A stretch of DNA of 64,000 nt from Xenopus tropicalis (GCF_000004195.4 NC_030678.2:32898201-32962200); one strand, 5' to 3'; shown: positions 38,593 to 49,560, counted from the first letter of the stretch. A program made the numbers and translations. Notes: generated from the letters alone by a model not told the origin.

Positions 38593-38620
38593 TTTCGGAG
38601 CTCTAAGGCCCCTTCATCAG
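38593..38620 (-). ncRNA. Hammerhead-ribozyme-like core, left arm
   Basis: The mirror copy of the right-arm core, read on the minus strand: CTGATGA from 38620, the same stem II, and GAAA ending at 38593. It is in the sense strand of taok1 intron 1. Confidence 0.5.
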
Positions 38621-38658
38621 GCAAAATACAAATGAGAACTGAAATGGCACAACATTTA

Positions 38659-38741
38659 GGGCTCTGGCACACGGGGAGATTAGTTGCCCGCGGCAAAACT
38701 CCCTGTTCGCGGGCGACTAATCTCCCCGTGTGCCAGAGCCC
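38659..38741. mobile_element. Short Harbinger-type MITE in the left arm (83 bp)
   Basis: Has both GGGCTCTGGCACACGGGG ends and TTA flanks (38656-38658, 38742-38744), but only the outer arms remain. It lies at the same site in the arm as the 339-bp element at 39565, which is seen inverted. Confidence 0.75.
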
Positions 38742-39167
38742 TTATACTGATAGATCAGAGAGAAGTGTTCACAAGCAATAAATTAGGAAGTTACAGATAG
38801 ATAGAGATAACTTGTGAAGATAGTAAAAGTAATTAAGGTTTATTAGGGTGGGATGTTAATAGTCCAGGGGTCTGGATTCAGTCAGATCAGATAGTGTGAC
38901 ATGAAACCTGACCCCAAATTAAGGCCCTGTCTTAATGTATTGAATAACTCCATACATTTGAATTCATAGATCTTCCTTTCTCGTTCAGATCCAAAGTTCC
39001 CTTTTAGAATTAACACCTTCATGTCCTGAAGCCTGTAGATCTGTGAATTGAAATGTATGGAGTTATTCAATACATTAAGACAGGGCCTTAATTTGGGGTC
39101 AGGTTTCACGTCACACTATCTGATCTGACTGAATCCAGACCCCTGGACTATTTACAACCCACCCTAA

Positions 39168-39460
39168 GGGCTCTGGCACACGGGGAGATTAGTCGCCCGC
39201 GGCAAAACTCCCTGTTCACAGGCGACTAATCTCCCCAAGTTGCCTTCCCCTGCCATCCCACCGGCGAATATGTAAGTCGCCGGCAGGATGGCAGACGCGG
39301 TGGGGCGATTTGCGCGAAATCGCCCCGCCGCGTCTGCCATCCTGCCGGCGACTTACATGTTCGCCGGTGGGATGGCAGGGGAAGGCAACTCGGGGAGATT
39401 AGTCGCCCGCGAACAGGGAGTTTTGCCACGGGCGACTAATCTCCCCGTGTGCCAGAGCCC
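39168..39460. mobile_element. Harbinger-type MITE in the right arm only
   Basis: 293 bp with GGGCTCTGGCACACGGGG ends and TAA on both sides (39165-39167, 39461-39463). The matching site in the left arm (around 38845-38860) is empty, with a single TAA copy. Confidence 0.85.
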
Positions 39461-39564
39461 TAATAAACCTTAATTACTTTTACTATCTTCACAAGTTATC
39501 TCTATCTATCTGTAACTTCCTAATTTATTGCTTGTGAACACTTCTCTCTGATCTATCAGTATAA

Positions 39565-39903
39565 GGGCTCTGGTACACGGGGAGATTAGTCGCCCGCGGC
39601 AAAACTCCCTGCTCGCGGGCGACTAATCTCCCCGAGTTGCCTTCCCTCTGCCATCACACCGGCGAACATGTAAGTCGCCGGCGGGATGGCAGACGCGGCG
39701 GCGCGATTTTGCGCAAATCGCCGAAAAAGACTCGCGAGGCTTTTTCGGCGATTTCCCGAAATCGCCTCGCCGCGTCTGCCATCCCGCCGGCGACTTACAT
39801 GTTCGCCGGTGGGATGGCAGAGGGAAGGCAACTCGGGGAGATTAGTCGCCCGCGAGCAGGGAGTTTTGCCGCGGGCGACTAATCTCCCCGTGTACCAGAG
39901 CCC
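39565..39903. mobile_element. Long Harbinger-type MITE in the right arm (339 bp)
   Basis: Ends GGGCTCTGGTACACGGGGAG and GTGTACCAGAGCCC with matching TAC variants in both termini, TAA on both sides. Central hairpin around the GACTCGCGAGGC segment. Nearly a perfect palindrome. Confidence 0.8.
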
Positions 39904-39941
39904 TAAATGTTGTGCCATTTCAGTTCTCATTTGTATTTTGC

Positions 39942-39969
39942 CTGATGAAGGGGCCTTAGAGCTCCGAAA
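39942..39969 (+). ncRNA. Hammerhead-ribozyme-like core, right arm
   Basis: CTGATGA (39942-39948), a 5-bp stem II (GGGGC with GCTCC, one G-U pair) with a six-base loop, and GAAA (39966-39969): the conserved catalytic core in the right order and spacing. After GAAA, a two-pair stem III can form, but the expected U-H cleavage site next to it is not seen. Activity cannot be claimed. Confidence 0.5.
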
Positions 39970-40340
39970 GCTTGCAATGTATTTTTATTGTTAGCCAATA
40001 TAGGTATCATTTCTACAATACTCTTGTATTTGTGTTTTGTTGTTTTTTTATTATTTTTGACACTGGCTAACACGGTACTACAGTTTTTGTTTTGTGATAG
40101 GAATCAATGGCACTCTGAAGCTCCAACCTGGTGCAAGGAAAGTCACGATAACGAAGCTTGAATGAATCCGAAACTTTCGTACTCGTGGTGACAATATGAT
40201 TTTGTCGCGTAATTTTTAATGCACAGTACGAAAAAGTCACGAAAGATAACGAAAAAACCCCCAAAAATACGCAAGGTACGAAAAAGTCGCCAAAAATACA
40301 CACGGAGCGTTCGAGGATTAGTAAATGCCCCCCTTAATGT

Positions 40341-40484
40341 ACAGGTATAGGACTTGTTATCCAGAATGCTGGGGACCTTGGGTTTGCTGGATAAGGGTCT
40401 AGCCGTGATTTGGATTTCCAAAAAGTGTATGGAAGATTTCCATTTGATTTGTAACTTTCTGGATAACAGATCCCATACCTGTAT
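40341..40484. mobile_element. Short ACAGGTATG-type MITE
   Basis: Left ACAGGTATAGGACTTGTTAT, right GATCCCATACCTGT; about 140 bp, an internal deletion form. It follows the end of the host MITE within a few bases. Confidence 0.7.
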
Positions 40485-41561
40485 ATGAATGGTTTCATGT
40501 ACGTTCTGCATAGGATTAAACATAGCTTAAAGAGAAAAATATACAATAATACATTGAATTTTTTTTTTTTTTTTTTTTTAAAGTTAATAAAGACAATTTT
40601 CTATAAATTCATTTATCATCATTTTAAAACTGTTAACATCCCGGAAACTGCTAAAAAAATAACTGTAAATAGTGAAAGTGCTTATAGATGGACTATGAGT
40701 AAACTTATGCCAATTAATTTTTTTGGGTTTAGCTCCCCTTTAGAAAGTGAAAGCTCTAAAGAGCAATTAAGAGCTAAATAAATATTCCTACTAACCATTT
40801 ACAGATTACAAGGCAACTGATTACCCTAGCATAACAAAACAAGTGGGTGGTATAATGAGAGTCTTTCAAAGGAATATGAGTGAAAAAAGCACACATTCTA
40901 CTGCCCCTGCCCCTTGTAACCATTACTGACAGTCTCTTCCACATTTAAAACAAATAAAAGAGCATTCCTTTTGTTTCTGATATATAATTACACTAAAAAT
41001 ACTCAAGTGACAGCCCCACCAGAACGTTTATTCTTAGAACCCACAACTAGCACCTACACAAACCCCCAGCCCTCCAAGCTAACACTCAGCCTCTACAGTT
41101 CTACTTTAAATTTCTGACAGGCCGTATCTCAGATGGATAAAGTTTACCCACATACTGTTCATTCAGAGCCAATCAGATATTCCAATCATAGGTTCATGTT
41201 GCCCCAATAAGAAGGAATACACAAAGAAATCCACAAATCTGGATTTTTTTTTTGATTGCAATAGATCTCCACTACAGTCTCCAAAATGCACCGCCAACAA
41301 TACAAAATTGCCTGCAGGAGGAAGTGATGCATAGGCCTTTCCACCAGCGATTCATATTATTGCCAGCGGAAAGCCTTTTCGGAGCAGTTACTCACTCGTG
41401 ATCGAGATCTATCACTACGTGGGTTAGGTCACACAGGTGTATTGTCAGCCTGCGCTTAGCTAGCAAGTTGCTTTTTCTTAAAAGAGAACTTTTCCCCCTG
41501 AATTCAAGCAGTTTTGACATTGCACCCTGGAAAACGTAAAATTGGTGTTCCACTGCAATAT

Positions 41562-41568
41562 ATTATAT

Positions 41569-41600
<32 letters not shown>
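41562..41600. repeat. AT microsatellite
   Basis: TATTATATTATATTATATAT-type repeat passing into pure AT dinucleotides. Confidence 0.9.
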
Positions 41601-41601
<1 letters not shown>

Positions 41602-41610
41602 GGTTTGTCC

Positions 41611-41640
41611 CTGAAGAAGAGTACAGTTAGTACTCGAAAC
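41611..41640 (+). ncRNA. Degenerate hammerhead-like core
   Basis: CTGAAGA, a perfect 6-bp stem II (GAGTAC with GTACTC, loop AGTTA) and CGAAAC: the hammerhead order with one core substitution (A for U in CUGAUGA), which should abolish cleavage. Probably a decayed Penelope-like terminal repeat; followed by an AT-rich tail. Confidence 0.4.
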
Positions 41641-42637
41641 GTTGGATTTTTTCAAATAAATTACACTTTAGTTAATTTTGTCTAAGTAGTAAAACAGATT
41701 ATTTAATTCCTTTTTTCACCGACTTACAAGTTTGTTCTTCTACTCTTTAATTACAAAATGAGGTGCTTATTTGCCACGGGGCACCCAAACTTTTGCTTTC
41801 AAATGTATACAAGGTCTTAAAAAACCTGCATTGCTTTGCACATGAGAACATCCTAAGATACATTTAGTTTTTAATGATTTCTTCACTGTTCTTGAGTATA
41901 AAATGAAAACAGAAAAATGAGGGTACCAGCTTCCACATTTTTGACATGGAAGGAATTGAGGAATTGAATAAGATAAGGAACAGAGCAAAAACAATGGTTT
42001 ATTTTTCTTGGAATATATTATTTTCCTAACGTGGCTACTCCTCCATATTAGTAAATTAATTTATATAAGGTTTTTCTTTAAAGGTTAAGGTACAGAATTA
42101 AGGCGTAATGACCATGAATTGATCACGAAATGATCCATGAACTTGTAAGTTATGACAAGTAGGTGCACTATGGTCAGCAGCACTACATTTGTTCTTCACG
42201 TATGAGAGCAGATATATATCAAGGGATTATGGTCGGTGTAATGGGACACTTCTATCACAGCTGAGGAGTGACTTCAATGCTATTTTTCTGGAAAATCTGC
42301 TTTCCTGCTGATATCATAAAGCAGCGCTATCCATCTTCTGTGGTACCGAGGGCTGGAATTGTTCTGGCCTACGTGGTGGAGAGCCGGAAGCCAGTTTTGA
42401 CCACTTTCATTTTTTAAACCACACCCATGTTTTCACAAAAGCTTTTAAGACCATACCCATCACTCATATGTGAAAGAAGTTTATTATGTCATATTAAGAC
42501 ATTATGGCTCCAACTCCCCTGTTGATAACACAGCAACCCCCAGCACATAATTAAATACCTTAGGGACCCCCTGACAATTATTTCCAAATGCTAAACTCCC
42601 AGAACAAACCCACGCTGCAAGGTTCACCTCCCACAAG

Positions 42638-42804
42638 CAGCATAGGGCAGGCCGAGTATGGCACACACAGACAAGGTAGGGCAGGCCAAGTATGGCACAG
42701 AAAGGCCGGGTAGAGCAGGCCGAGTATGGCACACACAGGCAGCATAGGGCAGGCACATAATGGCACACAGGAAGCATAGGGAAAGCAGAGTAAGGCACAC
42801 ACAG
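42638..42804. repeat. Minisatellite of about 37 bp, about five units
   Basis: Units share AGGGCAGGCCGAGTATGGCACACA with small changes (GCAGCATAGGGCAGG starts two). The cysteine-rich frame on the minus strand here is a product of the repeat. Confidence 0.75.
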
Positions 42805-43284
42805 GTGACAGGGAAACCTAACTCACCATGATCACTCCAACATGAACAGTTTGTACTGTACTACATACAATAACTGCTCCTACAGTCTGTATGAGGTGCT
42901 TACAGTCTGAGGCCTTACAGGTGTGAACAATGCAGGGGCCAGTTAATCTAAGTACTGATACAATTTAAAGCTTACATTGTCACAGCAGCCAGATAGATGG
43001 GGGGCTGTGGGCCAGATGTGGCCCGCAGGCTGCCACTTGGACAGCACTGTCATAAAGGAACAAACCTGAAGTTCTGACATATCTACTTTAGCAAATGGTT
43101 AAGAATGATTTTATCACTGGTTTCTTAAGGTAGATCTGTGCATTTGGTAAAGTCGCCAAACAAGGATCTGCCCAATGATAAAAAATGTTACTTTAAAAAC
43201 TATTCAATAAAAATTCAGTTTTAAATTAAGTTTTTGCAGTTAAAAGCAGTATCTGACTTGGCACTTTTTTATTAGCACCTAAAG

Positions 43285-43469
43285 CAGCGGTTCTCAACCT
43301 GTAGGTTGGGCCCATTTGGCGATCGAACGACCCTTTCACGGGGGTTGTCTAAGACCATCGGAAAATACATATTTCCGATGGTCTTTGGAATAATTTTATG
43401 GTTGTGGGTCACCACAACATGAGGAACTGTATTAAAGGGTCGCGGCATTAGGAAGGTTGAGAACTACTA
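43285..43469. mobile_element. SPIN-like hAT MITE with perfect 8-bp target duplication
   Basis: Begins CAGCGGTTCTCAACCTGTAG and ends AGGAAGGTTGAGAACTACTA, flanked by ACCTAAAG at 43277-43284 and 43470-43477. Inside: GAACGACCCTTTCACGGG, the hairpin CATCGGAAAATACATATTTC/CGATG, and ACAACATGAGGAACTGTATT. These match my memory of the SPIN non-autonomous elements known for horizontal transfer among tetrapods, Xenopus included. Confidence 0.8.
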
Positions 43470-44789
43470 ACCTAAAGAAAGTCAGCTCTCCTCCAGCCAA
43501 TAAGCTGGCTTCTGCTACATTCTATCAAAAGACAGAACCACTATAGAGAATAGCAACTGACAGACACTGCAATGTTAAAACCACTGAAAACGCATAAGGA
43601 TTGTATATTGGAAACTTGTTTAGAATGAAATTAGAATGAAATTTTCTTATAGAGACTAAAATTTTGGGTTGCAATGTAAACAGTGAATGAGAAAACGAGG
43701 GCAAAGGGTAACCAAAGGGTGCAAATGAACCCACAGGGAAAGAAGAAGAAATGAGATGAAGCTTAGTGGGTTTTTTCATATAAGAACAGCTTTAATTTAA
43801 TGTGTAATATCCCTTTTGTTTCAGTGGTTTCCTCTAGTTCCTAAGGTAGCCACAGCATTCCTGGGAAGTGATGTAACCTACTCCACCAGCAATCTGCTCA
43901 CTGACATCACAATTTCTTTTGTGCAACTACACAGATTTTTATTTCCACTTTTTTAAGTCAGTGTAAATTTTAAATAAAAATTGTCCATTAAACACTTATT
44001 AAAGGCTATGGCACATAGGGTGGCTGCAGCTGACATCCCATGAAAAAGAGCAATGGTCAGAAATCCCCTGCCTGCCTGTTAATGTTATTTAAAGGAAAGC
44101 CAACGTCATTGGCATAGTCCAAATGTTAGGGACCCTTAGTGAACTCAATCGCCAAGTTTGTTTAACAGATTTGTGCTCCTCTTTAAAGAACCCTAGGCAG
44201 GTGCCTTTTCAGAATACCCCTAATTTGGGTTCCAGTCCTGGCCCAGCAGCCCTTACAACAAACTGCTTTTCCTCTCTGAAACAACAATGCATTGCACGTC
44301 CCCGTTCATTATGGTGTAAATCCTTGTCTCGCAACCTTTTTCTAAGGCAACAAATATTTTGTGATTCAAAAACTAGACTGAAGTCAGTTATGCCAATTGT
44401 TTAAATTACTTTTACCCTTAGGTTAGGAATCCGTCATACAGACATTTTACCTACGACTTCTAGAACAATTGCTAAAGTACAAACTGTTCTATCACAAGAC
44501 CCTGGGCAACAATTTCTCTTTAGGTCAATAACATTTATCTGCAGACCAAGGATCAACCCCATGCGGCATAAGCCTTAGGATGAAGAAAGACCAGTGTTCC
44601 TGCACCCCACAGATAGTCCCTCGAGAGTCCTGCCCTGCACAGATAACCATCCAGCTGAACCGCCACTGTTCAGTTTGGGCAAAATATGATGCAATCTCAG
44701 AAGCACATCCTTAAAACCATTTAACTTAAACAAGTAAAGGGGATATAACGTCACAAAATGTTTTCATAATGAAAGAAAATGTTACTGTA

Positions 44790-45010
44790 AAGCTGCCCAT
44801 ACATGTACCAATAAAATTGTATGAAGCGCAGTTTCGGACCATGTGTGGCCTCCCAATTATAGTCCCAGTAATTTTCTTACCATGGTGATTGGTGGTTTAA
44901 TCTATTAGACATGTTGGAAAATTTTAGTCGGATAACAATAAAATCTGCACACGTATTGTGTATCTGACAATATCCTTGGGGGACCAACAATACATTTCTA
45001 GGAAATCACT
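44790..45010. repeat. Dispersed repeat, shared with 9540-9690
   Basis: Starts AAAGCTGCCCATACATGTAC; the segment CAATATCCTTGGGGGACC at 44969 and GATAACAATAAAATCTG just before it recur at 9577-9635. A GGTGGCCAT-related family, incomplete at the right. Confidence 0.55.
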
Positions 45011-45371
45011 TGGTTGGTGTTTGGTGTTTTTGGTGTTTGCCAACTATTTTGATTTGTTATTTTTAGAGCTTTATCATATAATTTTAGATCACCGCATTTA
45101 AAGGTACAATAGATATCCAAACCTTAAGGCACTTCACTGCAATCATTAATTAAAATGTTCCAGTAGGTAGCATATGTCAGTTTTCCTCTGGCCAATCAAT
45201 GTCTGTTAAGAGAGAACAGGATAGAGAAAAGCAAGAGACAGACACTGCTTTCAGTAGTAAAGACACATAAATACACATAAAAGATGTTAATTTATGTTTA
45301 ATGGAGAGTTGCTTTAAAATTACATTTTGGAGTTCACATCCTGTTTCCATACTATAGGAAAAAAACAAGTG

Positions 45372-45795
45372 TTAAAGGGGTGGTTTACCTTTAAGCTAAC
45401 TTTTAGTTTGTTATAGAAAGGCCAATTCTAAGCAACTTGTCAGTTAGTGTTCATTATTTGTTTATAGTTCTTGAAGTATTCGCCTTCTTCTTCCAACTAT
45501 TGCTCTGTGACGCTACAGTTTAATTGTTACTTTATATTACTTCTTTTTCTATTCAGGTCCTATCCTATTCATATATCAGTCTTTTATTCAAACCACACCC
45601 TGGTTGCTAAGGTAATTTGGATCCTAGCAACCAAATATCTGCTGAAATTTCAAGCCGGAGAGCTGCCAAACAAAAACTGAATAAAAAAAAAACAAAAACC
45701 CTACAAATAAAAAATTAAGACCAATTGCAAATGATCTCAGAATATTACTCTCTACATCATACTACAAGTTAATTCAAAAGTGGACAACCCCTTAA
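45372..45795. mobile_element. T2-like MITE, complete
   Basis: Left TTAAAGGGGTGGTTTACCTT, right GTGGACAACCCCTTAA, inverted; the inner GGTTGCTAAGGTAATTTGG and CCTAGCAACCAAATATCTGC are typical. Confidence 0.8.
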
Positions 45796-45830
45796 GCAAG
45801 AGACAGTAAAAATTAAAAAACCCCAATGAT

Positions 45831-46030
45831 TAAAGGTGGTCATATGGCCAAGTCCACTCTGTTGGCAAGATCGCAAAACAAGTGGATCTGAGCCTAATTT
45901 TGCCACCCACATTCTGGGACAAATTGGGTTGATCCAATCCTTGGCTCTAAGGCCAACAATAGCCATTGGGGCCTACAGAGACCCCTTGGACAGGGACTAT
46001 ATCAATGTTCCTTGTAGGATGGGATTTTAA
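45831..46030. repeat. Degraded GGTGGCCAT-family MITE
   Basis: AAAGGTGGTCATATGGCCAA at the left, GGCTCTAAGGCCAACAAT and CCTTGGACAGGGACTATATC inside resemble 19805 and 22010 in order. No clear right end. Confidence 0.4.
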
Positions 46031-48394
46031 AACTTGCATGATTGACATCTGCCCAATTTTCGGCTGCTGAAGGTTAATCAGGAAAAAAAACAAGTTCAAC
46101 ATGAACCCATTAAAACAACTGAGGCCAAATTTGGACCATGAAAAAGACACTTCAGGCAAAAAGGAACAAATTTTCCCTTAGTGCTAATGTTCTTAAATTC
46201 TAGGATACATATTCTTTTCCAAGCATTTATGATCTTTGTGTGCTCAATCAATTAAAGAAAATTATAAATAATACTCAATAAAATTTGTTGCCTTCTGTAC
46301 TCTTGAAAAATAATTTGTCACAAGTATTTGGGGGTCTGCTCCCAACTAAATTTCAACACATTACACTCATACACACAAAGTTTCTATATATTCTATACAA
46401 TTCTGTATTACCTTGCTCCTAACAAAAAAAATGATATTTTTTTTAATGATTTTTTTAAATTTTCAAATAAGGGTTTCAATTCCGTTCAGTACTTAGCCAG
46501 ATAGGGTTCATCTACCTAGTCACTGGAAGCATGATGCAAAAGCTTGATGCAATTGCTTGTCTGATAACACACATTTTCATGGTCTTTTAGTTGACCTTCT
46601 TTTTAACAAGAACTTTTCAAGTTAAGAGTTTGTTCATGAAACCTCTTCCAGTTATGGCCAGAAATAATATATCGGCCAACAATCCCTTTTTTATAGATCA
46701 ATCCTTATTTTTCACGGGGGAAAGGGCACAGTGCTTCCTGAGAAAGTACATTGGTGGGCCAAAAAACATATCCCAATTATAACCTTGGCAGGACTAACTT
46801 GGCAAGTGGTATTGGCTTAAACAAAGTAGCTTTCTAGTATTAATTAAAGGTTAAGATGCCAGAGAGGAGGGTAAAGCAGTCTTGTGCAATTACAAGAAAA
46901 ATAACAATCAAAACGACCCATTTGGGCTGACTAAGTCTCACTCTTTTTAGTGAAGAAATATCTCTTGGATGCAAAGATACAAGCTAAGAGGCAACTGCAA
47001 CTTTCTGAAACTGCTGCAGATATCAAAGCAAGAGCAAACTGCACCATAAGGATCTCAGCTGTCAACAGCAACTTTTTGTGGTTACCAGTGGCGCACACTA
47101 TTCGTCATGTAGTATCAACACCACAAATTTTCCTCCATTTGCATAGAACGATGGTCTAAACTCCTTGCCAGGTAGCTTATCTTAATCTGCACAGAGCTGT
47201 TCTGCAGTGATGGGAAAGTCAGAAAAAACTCAACCTGCACCTTACCCTAACCCGAAAAAAATGTTGCCATTGTGGGACCAGCACCCATGTCTGCGCTCTG
47301 TACACTATTCAAGACAAGAAAATGTCAGGAGCAAGAGTGTACTTCCCCAGTCAACTGACCTGCATCCAGCTTGAACCCACAATGTTTAACCAACTTACAA
47401 CCCTAACCCACCTGACCTAAGGGTAAACTTGCGGGTCGACCGGCACATCAATACTGTGCTGGTTAAAGTCCCTGAATCTGCTTCCCATTCAGCAAGCTGC
47501 CTAGGAATGACATTGGCACTGTTGAATGGAGACTAGACAGAACAATTAAACAAAGAAATGGATGTAAAGTGGCAGCTATGGGCAAGAGTTTTTTTTTGTT
47601 TTTTTTTTTACAGAGAGTATAATGGTGGACAAAATGTTCAACACAACAAAGAATGAAGCTAAAAATGGTGCAACAGTGCAGACCACAGTACTATAGCTGT
47701 AACTATTATGTCATTATTTTTTTTTTTACTTCTCTAATATTCTAATATGATATGGTGTACTGTCATTTTGTATAGTGATCTTGCCCAAAATTGTCCCAAT
47801 TGTATTTATCTTAGCACCAGTTATGTTGGCAACACCTGCATCAAGAATAAATAGAATTAAGACAATTTGCATCAAAACAATAGGATGCTGTGGGGGGGGG
47901 GGCTTGCTAGGAATAATAACCTATGCCGGTATATATAAGCATTTATAAGATAAACATACTAAACCATGGGACAAAGTAAGCCCTACAATCCTGCTCACTT
48001 GCCCAGCAAAATGTTGATTTTCTGCCCCCTTACCTATTGCCACTGACATATGGTTCACTCGGCAAAGTACTAGCTGGTACTCTCGAGATTTACTGGGCGA
48101 ATAAATGGTGATCATTAAACCTTTAGAACTGTACGGAAGGGTCCCTGACTTGCCTGTTTCTCCAGGAAGCAATGAATAGAAATTAAACAGTGGAATTCAA
48201 AAGCAAAAAAAGTTATAAATTAACAGCAGCTAACAGTCCCACAAGCAACATAGAACCACTCTGAACCTGTTTCACCCTGGAACATTCAATTCCTTTATGG
48301 ACCTGCTTTCTAAAGTTAAATATTTTGGGAAGTAAGAGCTATGTTTTGTAAATAATCACAAAGAATTTCAACTATTATCCCACTTTTTTTCTTT

Positions 48395-48545
48395 AAAGGA
48401 CCAGTAACACCAAATGAAAGGGTTTTTGTTTTATTTAATCATAAATTTACCTTTACCCTGCTCTGGTAAAAATTAGATGTTCTAGCATAGTTTATATAAA
48501 TCAGCTGCTGTGTGGGTATGGGGGCTGCCATTTAAGTTTTAAAGG
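48395..48545. mobile_element. T2-type element, left fragment
   Basis: Begins TTTAAAGGACCAGTAACACC and includes TACCTTTACCCTGCTCTGG; the right end is missing. Confidence 0.5.
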
Positions 48546-48634
48546 GCAGTAGAGTCTGCTTGTTTATGTAACAAATATGCAGGATTTTTGTAGCCCAAAC
48601 GCCAGGGCCTAAATGCACAAAATCATCCTTTGGC

Positions 48635-49560
48635 TTATGGCCCAAGGGGAGATTAGTCACCCATGATAAATCTTCTCTATAGCTGGCGACTAATCTCTCC
48701 CAGAAATGCCTTTCTACCGGCAATAATGTAAATTGTCGGTGGGAAGGCATATGCATCGCTAGGGAACTTCAGAAAAATTAATCGATGCATATACCGTATA
48801 TACTCGAGTATAAGCCGATCCAAATATAAGCCGAGGTACCTAATTTTACCTAAGAAAACTGGAAAAACTTATTGACTCGAGTATAAGCCCAGGGTGGGAA
48901 ATGCAGTAGCTATTGCTAAGTTTCAATAATCAAATAATTAATATAGGACACACAGTGTGACCCCCTGTGAACTCTTCATAAAGAGAGATATAAGAAAATG
49001 GGGAGCCGCTGTGAATGACTTTGAAGGCATGTTCCTTTTTGGGGCTGCTCCACCCATGACCTGGTACAACGAGCTCAATATAAAATCCTATGTAAGACTT
49101 TAGTTCATCTTTACGCTGCCTACTTAGAGATACAATATGGATATCAGGGTGCTTATGGAAAGCCAGCCAGTGAAAGGCTATAGAATTTTGAGGCAGCAGT
49201 GCTTATTATCAGTTGCGCAACCTTACTAGATGAACTCTGCTATCTCCTGTTGCCCATGGGGACGGCTGTCAGGTTATGCTAAGAGCTATAAGACATCCTC
49301 CACTGACAGCCTACAGCTATAAGTCCATAAAACCAGAGAGTCCTTGAGTTACTTACTGAACCGAAACCACTCCCATGACAATTTCGACACACTCGTCTCC
49401 CCCGTGTCTGTCCGCCCGCGTCCGCATGCACATGCAAACTGACGTGGGCGGACACGGGTGAGACGAATGTAAGCGCAGCGCATATAAACTCGAGTATATA
49501 CGGTACCTTGCCACCAGCGATTCCCCCCACGGCAGCAAAGATTTATTGTGGGCCATCAAC
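48635..49560. mobile_element. Palindromic MITE interrupted by a TACTCGAG element
   Basis: The left part (GGCCCAAGGGGAGATTAGTC, GGCGACTAATCTCTCCCAG, a hairpin at GCATCGCTAG/AATCGATGC) continues at 49506 with CCTTGCCACCAGCGATTCC. The second part is shortened. Confidence 0.5.
48792..49505. mobile_element. TACTCGAGTATAAGCC element, copy 2
   Basis: Ends TACCGTATATACTCGAGTAT and CTCGAGTATATACGGTA are perfect inverted copies, both with the CCG/CGG variant. Left inner 120 bp match copy 1 at 16030; the interior from 48960 differs and carries a hairpin around TGTCCGCCC/GGGCGGACA. Confidence 0.7.

Larger units (their letters stand above)
38512..40096. mobile_element. 1.6-kb palindromic retroelement, Penelope-like, with 8-bp target duplication
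   Basis: Two long inverted arms (about 38513-38960 and 39060-40056, the difference being MITE insertions) surround a spacer near 38965-39050. Each arm end carries a hammerhead-like core. ATAGGAAT flanks the whole element. The right end has a unique tail containing CTGGCTAACACGGTACTACA. Penelope-like elements have inverted terminal repeats with hammerhead motifs, so that assignment is plausible; no reverse transcriptase was found, so it is non-autonomous. Confidence 0.6.
38288..40337. mobile_element. Host MITE split by a retroelement-like insertion
   Basis: Left end TTAGGGGCACATTCATGAA and right end TTAGTAAATGCCCCCCTTAA-type sequence, with AT-rich inner segments containing CACGATAA on both sides. 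Its sequence breaks at ATAGGAAT (38504-38511) and resumes after a second ATAGGAAT (40097-40104). Confidence 0.6.

Noticed and set aside
38593..39969. C/D-box snoRNA reading of the CTGATGA motifs
   Set aside because: TGATGA is present, but no D box with terminal stem at suitable spacing; the stem II plus GAAA layout fits a hammerhead-like core better.
39586..39994. Arginine-rich frames on both strands
   Set aside because: Same palindromic MITE effect; not a gene.
42502..42802. Cysteine- and proline-rich minus-strand frames
   Set aside because: They are read through a 37-bp minisatellite; the repetition of the peptide reflects the DNA repeat, with no start or splice context.
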